This document shows positions 31,381-40,556 of a stretch of DNA of 64,000 nt, piece by piece (within the stretch, counting starts at the first letter, position 1; each line of letters begins with the position of its first letter). Source of the DNA: Pseudomonas nabeulensis (GTDB lineage Bacteria; Pseudomonadota; Gammaproteobacteria; Pseudomonadales; Pseudomonadaceae); the NCBI RefSeq assembly GCF_004682045.1, contig NZ_QUZT01000001.1, positions 1-64,000 on the forward strand. The letters run 5' to 3'. Under the pieces are notes generated by a model that did not search any database, had not been told where the DNA came from, and worked only from the letters and a program-made list of their open reading frames with translations. A program made the translations under genes and the position numbers.

Positions 31381-32295
31381 ATGTGGTCTGAATACTCCCT
31401 GGATGTAGTCGATGCGGTGGCGCGCCATGGCAGTTTCAGCGCCGCCGCGCAGGAATTGCACCGCGTGCCGTCGGCCATCAGCTATACGGTGCGTCAGATC
31501 GAGGAATGGTTGGCAGTGCCGCTGTTCGTAAGGCGCCATCGCGACGTCGAACTCACCCCTGCCGGCCGTCTCTTTATAGAGGAGGCCCGCAGCGTAATGA
31601 AGAAAATGCTCGGCACCCGACGCCTGTGCCAGCAAGTGGCTAATGGCTGGAGTGGCCAGTTGAAAGTGGCGGTGGACTCCATCGTCAAACCCCAGCGCTG
31701 TCGGCAATTGGTCATGGATTTCTATCGGCAGTTTCCCGAGGTGGAGTTGCTGTTGGAGTACGAGGTGTACAACGGTGTGTGGGATGCGTTGGCGGATGAG
31801 CGCACGGACATTGTGATCGGCGCCACCAGCGCAGTGCCGGTGGCCAGCCGCTTTACGTTCCGAGACATGGGTTTGCTGAACTGGCTATGCGTGGTCAGCG
31901 CGAAGCATCCATTGACGGCCGTGGACGGTTTGCTCAGCGATGATCAATTGCGCCCCTTTGCCTCGCTGTGCATGACCGACACATCGCGCAACTTGCCCAA
32001 ACGCGACACCTGGACCCTGGATAACCAACGGCGGCTGGTAGTACCCAATTGGCCGTCAGCCATCGATTGCCTGCGCGAGGGCCTGTGCGTCGGCATGGCG
32101 CCGGCGCATCAGGTGTTGCCATGGATCGAGCGCGGGGAGTTGGTGGCACTGCAATTGAGCCGACCGTTTCCGGCCAGCCCATCATGTGTGGCCTGGGCCC
32201 AGGACAAGTTGTCACCGGCGATGGCGTGGTTGCTGGATTATTTAGGCGATAAAGAGACGCTGAACCAGGAATGGCTGAATGGGCCTGATTCCTGA
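31381..32295 (+). CDS. punR: LysR-family regulator PunR
   Basis: 304 residues from ATG 31381 (MWSEYSLDVVDAVARHGSFS), GAAGG upstream. Residues 1-60 are the LysR winged helix (AAAQELHRVPSAISYTVRQ); WLAVPLFVRRHRDVELTPAG follows. The whole chain, including LLNWLCVVSAKHPL and DTSRNLPKRDTW, closely follows E. coli PunR (YdhB), the activator of punC. Divergent to punC with 122 bp of A/T-rich DNA between, the expected operator region. Confidence 0.86.
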   Translation: MWSEYSLDVVDAVARHGSFSAAAQELHRVPSAISYTVRQIEEWLAVPLFVRRHRDVELTPAGRLFIEEARSVMKKMLGTRRLCQQVANGWSGQLKVAVDSIVKPQRCRQLVMDFYRQFPEVELLLEYEVYNGVWDALADERTDIVIGATSAVPVASRFTFRDMGLLNWLCVVSAKHPLTAVDGLLSDDQLRPFASLCMTDTSRNLPKRDTWTLDNQRRLVVPNWPSAIDCLREGLCVGMAPAHQVLPWIERGELVALQLSRPFPASPSCVAWAQDKLSPAMAWLLDYLGDKETLNQEWLNGPDS

Positions 32296-32324
32296 AATGA
32301 ATGGAGATCCCTTGTGGGAGCATT

Positions 32325-33494
32325 TCAATCCAGCAGGCGGGTGATGGCCCGCACGATCATCTCGACTTCCTTGGCATCCAGCGTCAGCGGCGGCAACAAA
32401 CGAATGATCTTGCCCCGCGTCACGTTGATCAATAGCCCATGCTCACGTGCTGCGCGCTCGGCCAGGTCGCGGTAGGGGCTGGCCAACTCGATACCGATCA
32501 TCAGGCCCTGCCCACGAATGGCCAGTACCTGTGGGTGATCCGCCAGTTCGACCCGCAACCGCGCCAGCAAACGTTCGCCCTGCTGCGCTGCGTTCTGTAG
32601 CAAGCCTTGCTCTTCGATGATCTCCAGCACCGTGCAACCGACCCGACAGGCCAGCGGATTACCGCCGAACGTGCTGCCGTGGCTGCCTGGCGTAAACAGC
32701 TCGGCTACAGCCGAGCGGGCCAGGCAGGCGCCGATGGGGACGCCGTTGCCGAGGCCTTTGGCCAACGTCATGACATCCGGCACGATGCCAGCGTGCTGGA
32801 AGGCAAACCAGGCGCCGGTGCGGCCAATGCCTGTCTGGATTTCATCGAGCATCAGCAGCCAGCCGTGGCGGGTGCAATGGTCGCGCAGGGCTTGCAGATA
32901 TCCCGGCGGCGCCGGTAGTACGCCGCTTTCGCCCTGGATGGGCTCCAGCAAGACAGCGGTGATGCGCGCTCCAAACGTATTGGTGATGGTTTCCAGGGCG
33001 GCGATATCGCCAAAGCGAACCTTGAGAAAATCCCCCGGCAACCGTTGAAAGCCCAGGCGCACCGAAGGCCCGTCACTGGCCGCCATGGTGCCCAGCGTGC
33101 GGCCGTGAAAAGCATTCTCCATCACCACGATCAACGGCTCCTCGATGCCCTTTTTCCAGCCGTGCAACCGTGCCAGTTTCAGCGCCGTCTCGTTGGCTTC
33201 GGCACCGGAGTTATTAAAGAAGGCACGGTCGAGGCCCGAGAGGTGGGCCAGTCGCTGAGCCAACCGCTGCTGCCAGTCAATGCTGTAGAGGTTGGAGGTG
33301 TGGAGCAACAACCCCGCTTGCTCACTGATGGCGCTCACCAACCTGGGGTGAGAATGGCCTACGTTGGTCACCGCGACACCGGCCACCGCATCCAGGTATT
33401 CGCGGCCTTGTTGGTCCCACAGGCGCGTGCCCAGGCCACGGGTAAAACTCAGGGCCAAGGATTGGTAAGTGGACATCAGGCAGGCGGCGGTCAT
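32325..33494 (-). CDS. Class III aminotransferase, acetylornithine aminotransferase-like (ArgD paralogue)
   Basis: 389 residues, PLP fold type [50 protein letters not shown] (Asp217) and the Schiff-base lysine in [14 protein letters not shown] (K246). Motifs match ArgD/AstC. A stand-alone location, divergent from a LysR gene and away from arg genes, suggests a catabolic or specialised paralogue. GGAG precedes the start at 33494. Confidence 0.87.
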   Translation of the reverse strand: MTAACLMSTYQSLALSFTRGLGTRLWDQQGREYLDAVAGVAVTNVGHSHPRLVSAISEQAGLLLHTSNLYSIDWQQRLAQRLAHLSGLDRAFFNNSGAEANETALKLARLHGWKKGIEEPLIVVMENAFHGRTLGTMAASDGPSVRLGFQRLPGDFLKVRFGDIAALETITNTFGARITAVLLEPIQGESGVLPAPPGYLQALRDHCTRHGWLLMLDEIQTGIGRTGAWFAFQHAGIVPDVMTLAKGLGNGVPIGACLARSAVAELFTPGSHGSTFGGNPLACRVGCTVLEIIEEQGLLQNAAQQGERLLARLRVELADHPQVLAIRGQGLMIGIELASPYRDLAERAAREHGLLINVTRGKIIRLLPPLTLDAKEVEMIVRAITRLLD

Positions 33495-33597
33495 GGTGGC
33501 GGGCTCCGTTCAATCAGGGTGATAGCGCCAGTATCGTTAGCCACCCTGACTGGATAAACTGCACTTTTCTGCAATGACTTTAAACCAGGGATTGATA

Positions 33598-34503
33598 ATG
33601 GATTTGTTCCAGGCGATGTCGGTGTACGTGAAGGTGGTGGAGACAGGCAGCATGACTGCCGCCGCCCAGGCTTGCGGGATGTCGACCACCATGGTCGGCA
33701 ATCATCTGCGCGCCCTGGAGCAACGGCTGGGCGTCAGCCTGCTCAAGCGCACCACGCGCAAACAAAGCCTCACGGAGTTTGGCGGCCAGTATTACCAGCG
33801 CTGCCTGGAAGTGCTGGGTTTGGTGGCCGACTCAGAACAGCTCGCCGAACAGGCCCACAGCGATATTCCCCGGGGCACCCTGCGCATCACTGCCCCGCCA
33901 GCATTTGGAACCGAACGCCTGGCACCCGCCTTGAGCGAGTTCTCCCAGCGTTATCCGCTGATCAAACTGTACGTGGTACTCAGCAACCAGCGCATGGACA
34001 TGGTCGACAGCGGCTTCGACGTGGCGATCCGCCTGGGCGAATTGGAGCCCTCCAGCCTGATCGCCCGCCCCATGCAGGACTACACGATCACCCTCTGTGC
34101 CGCTCCGGATTACCTGGCACGGCGCGGCACGCCGCGAACACCCGATGACCTGCAGCAACATGACTGCCTGGCCTTCGCCTACCCCTCCACCGACGATTGG
34201 CGTAACGCCGACAAGCTGTGGCGCATGACCGGCGCAGAAGGTGAAGTGGAAATCCCGGTGTCCGGCTCATTGACCATCAACAGCTCCCAAGCCCTGCGCC
34301 AGGCGGCCGTGCAAGGCATGGGCATCGTGATGTTGCCCGATGCCCTGGTGCAGCCCGACCTGCAGAGCGGAAAACTGGTGGCGTTGCTGACCGCCTATCA
34401 ACTGCCTAGCCGACCCATGCACCTGCTATACGGCCAGGACCGTTATCGCCTGCCCAAACTGCGAGCGTTCGTCGATTTCGCCATGGAAAAGTGGGCGCGC
34501 TAG
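33598..34503 (+). CDS. LysR-family transcriptional regulator (YafC/DmlR-like type)
   Basis: 301 residues from ATG 33598 (MDLFQAMSVYVKVVETGSMTAAAQ), AGGG upstream. LysR HTH at about 18-40; effector domain from about 88 (RGTLRITAPPAFGTERLAP). Divergent from the ArgD-like aminotransferase by 103 bp, so probably its regulator. The stop shares CTAG with the stop of the convergent HAD gene (34500-34503). Confidence 0.87.
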   Translation: MDLFQAMSVYVKVVETGSMTAAAQACGMSTTMVGNHLRALEQRLGVSLLKRTTRKQSLTEFGGQYYQRCLEVLGLVADSEQLAEQAHSDIPRGTLRITAPPAFGTERLAPALSEFSQRYPLIKLYVVLSNQRMDMVDSGFDVAIRLGELEPSSLIARPMQDYTITLCAAPDYLARRGTPRTPDDLQQHDCLAFAYPSTDDWRNADKLWRMTGAEGEVEIPVSGSLTINSSQALRQAAVQGMGIVMLPDALVQPDLQSGKLVALLTAYQLPSRPMHLLYGQDRYRLPKLRAFVDFAMEKWAR

Positions 34504-35123
34504 AAGCCCACGCCCAGTGCACGCAACTGCGCGGTGGTGCGTTCGGCGGACACGTGGTGAATCCCTTGCCAGCCCAGCGCTACCGCGGCCTCGATATTGC
34601 CGGCCACATCATCAATGAACACCACCTCAGCCGGCTGGATATCCGGCAGGTGGGCGCGAACCTGACCGAGGCTGGCGTTATAGATCGCCGCATCCGGCTT
34701 GATCAGCTTCAACTCGCCGGACACCACGATATCCCGGAAACACTGTAGGAACGGGTAGTTGGCACGGGCATAGGGAAAGGTCTCCGCCGACCAGTTGGTG
34801 AGCCCGAACAGCGGCATATTGGCGTCATGCAATGCGCGCAGGATCGCCACGCCGTCCGGCAACGGGCCGCGCAGCATCTCGTGCCAGCGATCGTAGTAAG
34901 CCTGGATCAAGGCTTCATGGTGGGGATATTGCTCGATGAGGCTGAGCGTGCCTTCGGCCAGGGAGCGACCGGCGTCTTGCTCGGTGTTCCAGGCCTGGGT
35001 GCAGATGTTGTCGAGGAACCACTGCCGCTCATGGTCGTCGGCAATCAGCTTGCGGTACAGATGTTGCGGGCTCCAGTCGAACAGGACACCGCCGAAATCA
35101 AAAACTACTGCACGAATCGTCAT
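34500..35123 (-). CDS. HAD-superfamily phosphatase (YihX-like)
   Basis: 207 residues from ATG 35123, with GGAGG upstream; a longer in-frame start is unlikely. HAD motif I VFDFGGVLFDW (Asp9), motif II LTNWS, motif III lysine in GELKLIKPD, motif IV FIDDVAGNIEAA. The FGGVLFDW variant is that of YihX-type sugar phosphatases. Substrate unknown. Its stop codon overlaps that of the convergent LysR gene. Confidence 0.83.
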   Translation of the reverse strand: MTIRAVVFDFGGVLFDWSPQHLYRKLIADDHERQWFLDNICTQAWNTEQDAGRSLAEGTLSLIEQYPHHEALIQAYYDRWHEMLRGPLPDGVAILRALHDANMPLFGLTNWSAETFPYARANYPFLQCFRDIVVSGELKLIKPDAAIYNASLGQVRAHLPDIQPAEVVFIDDVAGNIEAAVALGWQGIHHVSAERTTAQLRALGVGF

Positions 35124-35228
35124 CAGATCCTCCGTTAGCGTGAGTGATAGCGGATGGAGTCTGGCAGATTTGAAAGGCGGGAAATATGCGCTAGAGCGTA
35201 AGAAGATTCCGAGAATACACACATTCAA

Positions 35229-35317
35229 TGTGGGAGGGGGCTTGCCCCCGATAGCAGTGGATCAGTGACAGATATGTTGCCTGACACTCCGCTATCGGGG
35301 GCAAGCCCCCTCCCACA
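35229..35317. repeat. REPIN
   Basis: TGTGGGAGGGGGCTTGCCCC from 35229, inverted copy ending CCACA at 35317, between the HAD gene and the fabV stop. Confidence 0.9.
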
Positions 35318-35337
35318 TTTAGTTTCGACCGCGCGTC

Positions 35338-36531
35338 TTAGGCTTGGATCAAGCCATTGATCTTCACGGTCGGGTTCACGTCTGCTTCGTAGTCCACGCC
35401 GTCGACTTCAAAGCCGAACAAGCGCAGAAACTCAGCCTTGTAGCCGGCAAAATCGCTGATCTCGTTGACGTTCTCGTCGGTCACCTGATTCCACAACGCA
35501 GCCACGGCGTCCTGAACCTTAGGCTCAAGCTCAGCCAGGTCGGCACGCAGGCGGCCGTCGGCGTCGAGTTTCGGCTCGCTGCCGTACAGGCTGTCCTTGA
35601 ACAGGCCGTAGACCTGCTCGATGCAGCCTTCATGGGTGCCCTGCTCTTTCATCACTTTGAACAGCAGCGACAGGTACAGCGGCATGATCGGGATTGCCGA
35701 GCTGGCCTGGGTGACTACGGCCTTGAGCACCGACACACGGGCGTCGCCCTTCAGCGCAGCGAGGTTGTCGCGCAGGGTCAGGACTTTCTTGTCCAGGTCT
35801 TTCTTGGCTTCGCCGATGGAGCCGTTCCAGTAGATGTCCTGGGTCAGCTTCTCACCGAGGTAGGTGAACGCGGTGGTCTTGGCGCCTTCGGCCAGCACAT
35901 CGGCGTCACGCAGGGCGTCGATCCACAGCTGCCAGTCTTCGCCGCCCATCACTTTGACGGTGCCGTCGATTTCTTCCTGGGTCGCCGGCTCGAGGGTGGT
36001 GTCGACCACAACGCCCTTGTCGGTGTTGATACCGCGCAGGGTCACGGCCTTGCCGATCGGCTTGAGCGTGGAGTTGTGCACGACGCCTTGCGGGTCGGTA
36101 CGGCGTGGTGCGGCCAGGCTGTAGACCACCAGGTCGATCTTGCCGAGGTCTTTCTTGATGGTTTCAATGGTCAGGCGCTTGATCTCGTCAGAGAACGCGT
36201 CACCGTTGATGCTCTTGGCGTACAGGCCTTTCTCGACGGCAAACTTCTCGAACGCGGCGCTGTTGTACCAGCCGGCCGAGCTCAATTTGCCTTCTTCGCC
36301 TTCTTTCTCAAAAAACACGCCCAGGGTGTCGGCGCCGCAGCCAAACGCGGCACTGATGCGCGCGGCCAGACCGTAGCCGGTGGAAGCGCCGAGGACCAGC
36401 ACCTTCTTGGGGCCACCTTCGATGGCGCCGTGCTGGGTGACGTAGTCGATCTGCTCTTTGACGTTCGCTTCACAGCCAACAGGGTGAGCGGTCACACAGA
36501 TAAAGCCACGAACCCGCGGTTTGATGATCAT
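35338..36531 (-). CDS. fabV: Trans-2-enoyl-ACP reductase FabV
   Basis: 397 residues from ATG 36531 ([20 protein letters not shown]), the usual length; the open frame extends 15 codons further without a good start. The NADH loop is [17 protein letters not shown]. The active site Y-X8-K is in [11 protein letters not shown], and LAAPRRTDP is typical. It performs the last step of fatty-acid elongation and is naturally insensitive to triclosan in Pseudomonas. Confidence 0.96.
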   Translation of the reverse strand: MIIKPRVRGFICVTAHPVGCEANVKEQIDYVTQHGAIEGGPKKVLVLGASTGYGLAARISAAFGCGADTLGVFFEKEGEEGKLSSAGWYNSAAFEKFAVEKGLYAKSINGDAFSDEIKRLTIETIKKDLGKIDLVVYSLAAPRRTDPQGVVHNSTLKPIGKAVTLRGINTDKGVVVDTTLEPATQEEIDGTVKVMGGEDWQLWIDALRDADVLAEGAKTTAFTYLGEKLTQDIYWNGSIGEAKKDLDKKVLTLRDNLAALKGDARVSVLKAVVTQASSAIPIMPLYLSLLFKVMKEQGTHEGCIEQVYGLFKDSLYGSEPKLDADGRLRADLAELEPKVQDAVAALWNQVTDENVNEISDFAGYKAEFLRLFGFEVDGVDYEADVNPTVKINGLIQA

Positions 36532-36841
36532 AAAATTTCTGCCTCTTCCAAGGGGTCGACGGCCAGTGGTGGCCATTCAACTTCAATCGTACCGGTCTAT
36601 GACGTCCGAAAAACCGAAGCGTCACGATAGTCGCAAATGTTCTGTTTACAAAATCCAATCAACAAAACGCTGAACGGGTTAAAAACTGTGTAAGGCCTTC
36701 ACAATTTTGCAATATTTAAAACGCCTGACCAGGGAATAAAGCCCTATCATAAGGAGAATGTTTCAACATGTTTCAGCGCTTCGCACCGCTCGGCGTCGAA
36801 GGGCTGCCGCCTGCGTATCTTCCCCGCTGGAGCTGAGTTTC

Positions 36842-37666
36842 ATGAGTGCGAGTGTCATCCGCAAGAAAATGGTGTCGGCCGCCTGGGTCATCGGTGTGCT
36901 GCTGATCATTTATTGCTTCCCGGTCACGACCCTGGTGTTCCTGGGCTTGGTGCTGGTGTGCGGTGTCTACGATTTTCTGCGCAATGGATTGTACGATCGC
37001 AGGACTATCGAGAAATACTTTATCGGCAGTGGACGCAACACCTGGCTGCTGGCGCCGTTCAACACGCTGTTTGACCTGCTGAGTTCGCGTAACCGTCACG
37101 TTTACACGATGCGCGACCTGCCACCCACCTGGCGCGAAGACCTGCAACAGGTCATTGATGAGGCCATGGCCCACAAGGATGAAATCATCGGCTATCTGGA
37201 CGAGCGCATGGCCGAGAAAAAGCGTGGCATGTTGTTTTTCCAATGGTACGGGCGCCCCATCGAAACCGCCCTCGATATTCCGAAACTGCGGGAAAAACTG
37301 CCGTTCGTGAAGACCATCGGCGTGTCGGTGTTCAACGAAAACCGCTCGACCTCCTTTCACTTCGGCCCGCTGCGCATGATGTTCCGCGTGCTCTACAACA
37401 TGGCCCCGGCGCCCCATCATGAAGGCGTGTATATCCAGGTCGGCAAGCACAAACATTACTGGCACGACGATCCGTTGTTCATCTTCGATGACACGCTGAT
37501 GCATGCGTCTTTCAACAAAAACGATGCAAAACGCTACTGCCTGTTTATCGATATCGTGCGGCCTACGCCGATGCCTGCACTGCTCAACGCCATAATTGCG
37601 GGCTTTGCCCGGATGGTCTTTACCCTGCGTCGGGTTTTCTACAAAAACTGGAAGCTGATTCAGTAA
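36842..37666 (+). CDS. lpxO: LpxO-like aspartyl/asparaginyl beta-hydroxylase family protein
   Basis: 274 residues from ATG 36842, with GGAG upstream. A hydrophobic N-terminus (about 12-42) anchors it to the membrane. The rest is a 2-oxoglutarate/Fe(II) dioxygenase of the Asp/Asn hydroxylase family, with candidate metal residues in HHEGVYIQVGKHKHYWHDD and FDDTLMHASFN. LpxO hydroxylates the secondary acyl chain of lipid A. That substrate is inferred from membrane anchoring and length; a related peptide or lipid hydroxylase is possible. Confidence 0.72.
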   Translation: MSASVIRKKMVSAAWVIGVLLIIYCFPVTTLVFLGLVLVCGVYDFLRNGLYDRRTIEKYFIGSGRNTWLLAPFNTLFDLLSSRNRHVYTMRDLPPTWREDLQQVIDEAMAHKDEIIGYLDERMAEKKRGMLFFQWYGRPIETALDIPKLREKLPFVKTIGVSVFNENRSTSFHFGPLRMMFRVLYNMAPAPHHEGVYIQVGKHKHYWHDDPLFIFDDTLMHASFNKNDAKRYCLFIDIVRPTPMPALLNAIIAGFARMVFTLRRVFYKNWKLIQ

Positions 37667-37815
37667 GTTCTGCGGCATGATGGTGCTGGACGGTGTTTGC
37701 ACTCGGCCCTGCGGCTGGGGTAAAAAACCGTCTCGTGCGACCGTATCGGCGCCGACCATTCTCAAGCCATCGCAGCGTCTTGCAGGTGCGGTGGCTGCGC
37801 TTTCAAGGAATCAGA

Positions 37816-39189
37816 ATGCCCCAACGTCAAGTCATCAACGCGTCCGTCAGCCCCAAGGGCAGCCTCGAAACCCTGTCCCAACGTGAAGTGCAGCAACTCA
37901 GCGAAGCCGGCACCGGCAGCATCTACACCCTGTTCCGCCAGTGCGCCCTGGCCATCCTGAACACCGGCGCGCATATCGATAACGCCAAGACCATCCTTGA
38001 TGCGTATAAAGACTTTGAAGTGCGCATCCACCAGCAGGATCGCGGCGTGCGCCTTGAACTGCTGAACGCCCCCGCCGACGCCTTCGTCGACGGTGAAATG
38101 ATCGCCAGCACCCGCGAGATGCTGTTCAGCGCCCTGCGCGACATCGTCTACACCGAGAACGAGCTGGACAGCCAGCGCATCGACCTCAGCAACTCCCAGG
38201 GCATCACCGACTACGTATTCCACCTGCTGCGCAACGCCCGCACGCTGCGCCCCGGTGTCGAGCCAAAAATCGTGGTGTGCTGGGGCGGACACTCGATCAA
38301 TACCGAAGAATACAAATACACCAAGAAGGTCGGCCATGAACTGGGCTTGCGCAGCCTGGACGTTTGCACCGGCTGTGGCCCTGGCGTGATGAAAGGTCCG
38401 ATGAAGGGCGCGACCATTTCCCACGCCAAGCAACGCATCGTCGGCGGCCGCTACCTGGGCCTGACCGAGCCGGGTATCATCGCGGCCGAGGCGCCGAACC
38501 CGATCGTCAACGAACTGGTGATTCTGCCGGACATCGAAAAACGCCTTGAGGCCTTCGTCCGTGTGGGCCACGGCATCATCATCTTCCCCGGCGGCGCGGG
38601 TACGGCCGAAGAATTCCTGTACCTGCTGGGTATCCTGATGCACCCGGACAATCGGGACGTGCCCTTCCCGGTCATCCTCACCGGGCCGAAGCACGCAGCG
38701 CCTTACCTGCAACAACTGCACGCGTTTGTCGGCGCCACATTGGGCGAGGCTGCACAAGCGCACTACCAGATCATCATCGATGATCCGGCGGAAGTGGCAC
38801 GCCAGATGACGGCTGGGCTTAAAGCGGTGAAGCAATTCCGACGCGAGCGCAACGATGCCTTCCACTTCAACTGGCTGTTGAAGATTGATGAGAGCTTCCA
38901 GCGTCCGTTCGACCCGACCCACGCCAACATGGCCAGCCTGCAACTAAACCATGCACTGCCACCCCATGAGCTGGCGGCCAACCTGCGCCGCGCGTTCTCG
39001 GGGATTGTGGCGGGCAACGTGAAGGACAAAGGCATTCGCCTGATCGAACAGCATGGCCCCTACGAGATCCACGGCGACCCGGCCATCATGAAACCGCTGG
39101 ATGAGCTGTTGCAGGCGTTCGTTGCCCAACACCGCATGAAGTTGCCGGGCGGCGCGGCGTATGTGCCGTGCTATCGCGTAGTGCAATAG
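37816..39189 (+). CDS. ppnN: Nucleotide 5'-monophosphate nucleosidase PpnN (LOG family)
   Basis: 457 residues from ATG 37816, preceded by AAGGA. Central LOG/lysine-decarboxylase-like domain with GGHSINTEEY, VCTGCGPGVMKGPMKGA and the signature PGGAGTAEEFLYLLG. Large N- and C-terminal domains match E. coli PpnN (YgdH), which splits purine and pyrimidine nucleotides to base and ribose-5-phosphate and is stimulated by (p)ppGpp. Confidence 0.93.
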   Translation: MPQRQVINASVSPKGSLETLSQREVQQLSEAGTGSIYTLFRQCALAILNTGAHIDNAKTILDAYKDFEVRIHQQDRGVRLELLNAPADAFVDGEMIASTREMLFSALRDIVYTENELDSQRIDLSNSQGITDYVFHLLRNARTLRPGVEPKIVVCWGGHSINTEEYKYTKKVGHELGLRSLDVCTGCGPGVMKGPMKGATISHAKQRIVGGRYLGLTEPGIIAAEAPNPIVNELVILPDIEKRLEAFVRVGHGIIIFPGGAGTAEEFLYLLGILMHPDNRDVPFPVILTGPKHAAPYLQQLHAFVGATLGEAAQAHYQIIIDDPAEVARQMTAGLKAVKQFRRERNDAFHFNWLLKIDESFQRPFDPTHANMASLQLNHALPPHELAANLRRAFSGIVAGNVKDKGIRLIEQHGPYEIHGDPAIMKPLDELLQAFVAQHRMKLPGGAAYVPCYRVVQ

Positions 39190-39207
39190 GCCAGCAGTCG
39201 GTCATAA

Positions 39208-39290
39208 GTTGTAGCGCTTTGGAGCCCTTCCCAGGCGTGCGAACGGCGTGAATCGGACTAGGGTTTTATTGACTCCGATTCACCTACAAC
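39208..39290. other. Long nested stem-loop after ppnN
   Basis: GTGAATCGGA (39248-39257) and TCCGATTCAC (39274-39283) pair perfectly around 16 nt. Directly after, CTACAAC (39284-39290) pairs with GTTGTAG (39208-39214). This makes a two-tier structure with a one-sided 33-nt insert. It sits between ppnN and the toxin-antitoxin operator. No T tract follows, so a simple terminator is not convincing. Confidence 0.5.
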
Positions 39291-39330
39291 GAATGAGCGA
39301 CCTATGGACCAACGGATCTTGTCCTCCATA

Positions 39331-39354
39331 ATTCCTTACCCTAAGGTAAGGAAT
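39331..39354 (+). promoter_or_regulatory. Perfect palindromic operator of the VapBC-type module
   Basis: ATTCCTTACC (39331-39340) and GGTAAGGAAT (39345-39354) pair perfectly around CTAA, 21 bp before the antitoxin ATG. An antitoxin of the AbrB/MazE fold typically binds such a dyad to repress its own operon. Confidence 0.8.
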
Positions 39355-39375
39355 ATCACGATGGAGATCTTCACT

Positions 39376-39618
39376 ATGGCAACCGCCACACTTACCTCAA
39401 AAGGGCAAATTACCATTCCCGTTCAGGTCAGGACCGCGCTTGGCCTGGAAACCGGGGACCGCGTTGAGTTTGTCGAAATGGAAGACGGCAAGTTTTCCAT
39501 CATCGCCGCCAGCAAAACCGTGCATGACCTCAAGGGCCTGATCCAAAAGCCAGCCAAAACTGTTTCCCTTGAAGAAATGAATCGTGCCATCGCCGCGCAA
39601 GGAGCGAAGGCGGGATGA
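39376..39618 (+). CDS. vapB: AbrB/MazE-type antitoxin
   Basis: 80 residues from ATG 39376, with GGAG upstream. The swapped-hairpin AbrB fold shows in ATLTSKGQITIPVQVRTALGLETGDRVEF (residues 4-32); the C-terminal part from about 45 should wrap the toxin. Its stop overlaps the toxin start (ATGA), the normal coupling of a type II module. Confidence 0.88.
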   Translation: MATATLTSKGQITIPVQVRTALGLETGDRVEFVEMEDGKFSIIAASKTVHDLKGLIQKPAKTVSLEEMNRAIAAQGAKAG

Positions 39619-40010
39619 TCGGGCTGGATACCAATGTGCTGGTGCGCTATGTCACCCAGGATGATCCCGTGCAATCGCCCAAGGCATCCGAACTGATCGA
39701 ATCACTCACCAGCTTTACACCCGGTTTTGTCAGCCTGGTGTCCGTGGTGGAGTTGGTATGGGTTCTACAAAGCTGTTATCAGTCCGCCAAGGGCGACATA
39801 GTCACTGTCCTGGAAACGTTGCTACGCACCCGCGAACTGACTATCGAACATGCTGAAATTATCTGGCAGGCGCTTCGACGGTTCACTGCCAGCAAGGCCG
39901 ATTTTGCCGACTGCCTCATAGAGCGTTGTGCCCATGCAGCAGGCTGCGAATATACCGCTACGTTCGACCTGAGCGCCGCCAAGGCAGCCGGCATGAAGCG
40001 CCTGGTCTAG
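39615..40010 (+). CDS. vapC: PIN-domain ribonuclease toxin (VapC-like)
   Basis: 131 residues, PIN domain with the acidic set D5 (GLDTNVLVRY), E46 (VVELVWVL), D96/D99 (SKADFADCLI) and D118 (ATFDLSAAK). It should cut specific RNAs when freed from the antitoxin. All acidic residues are present, so it looks active. Confidence 0.88.
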   Translation: MIGLDTNVLVRYVTQDDPVQSPKASELIESLTSFTPGFVSLVSVVELVWVLQSCYQSAKGDIVTVLETLLRTRELTIEHAEIIWQALRRFTASKADFADCLIERCAHAAGCEYTATFDLSAAKAAGMKRLV

Positions 40011-40079
40011 CTGTCGCATTGCGACTACATCCAGGCTTTGGTAAAAACCGTGTTCAACCCGATTGAGAGAAAGCCCTAC

Positions 40080-40454
40080 GTGCGCACGTTTGTTTTCGCA
40101 GCCCTGACCATGGCTTCCACACTGGCCAACGCTACCGCCATCAACTGGCCTGACCTGCCGCAAACCTGCTTCGTCAGCGGCCGCCCGGCTACCAGTGCAG
40201 ATGTCGAGACAGGCTGCGCGGCGTTTCTGATCAATGTAAAAGGTGAGGCCGCAGGTACGCCCATCAAGCTGGACATCCCGCAGTACGCGCTGCATATCGA
40301 CGAAGCCACCGGTAAGGAAACCCCGGTGATCATTATTCAGGCAGAAGAGAACGGCGAGATAAAGGCCGTGGGCTACAGGGAGTTGGGTACTGATCAATTG
40401 GGCGCGGCGCTGTTGCGGGAAGTACGCTTGCTAGGTACGGAAAAACCGATTTAA
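40080..40454 (+). CDS. Small exported protein of unknown function
   Basis: 124 residues from GTG 40080, chosen because it starts a clean Sec signal peptide (VRTFVFAALTMASTLANA, cleavage about residue 18). The mature part has two cysteines (QTCFVSG, ETGCAAF) that may form a disulfide. A longer reading from 40038 would hide the signal peptide. Not recognised as a named family. It follows the toxin gene by 69 bp. Confidence 0.65.
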   Translation: MRTFVFAALTMASTLANATAINWPDLPQTCFVSGRPATSADVETGCAAFLINVKGEAAGTPIKLDIPQYALHIDEATGKETPVIIIQAEENGEIKAVGYRELGTDQLGAALLREVRLLGTEKPI

Positions 40455-40504
40455 TTCGCATGACGCAATACCCCATCAAGACGTGATCGCGAATCAGCGC
40501 CCAT

Positions 40505-40544
40505 AAAAAAGCCCACTGACCGTTACCGGTTCAGCGGGCTTTTC
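40505..40544. terminator. Bidirectional terminator between the exported protein gene and mqo
   Basis: AAAAAAGCCCACTGACC pairs with GGTTCAGCGGGCTTTT (one mismatch and one bulge). On the minus strand the stem ends in six T, just after the mqo stop; on the plus strand it ends in TTTT. Confidence 0.85.
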
Positions 40545-40556
40545 ATTGCGTATTGC

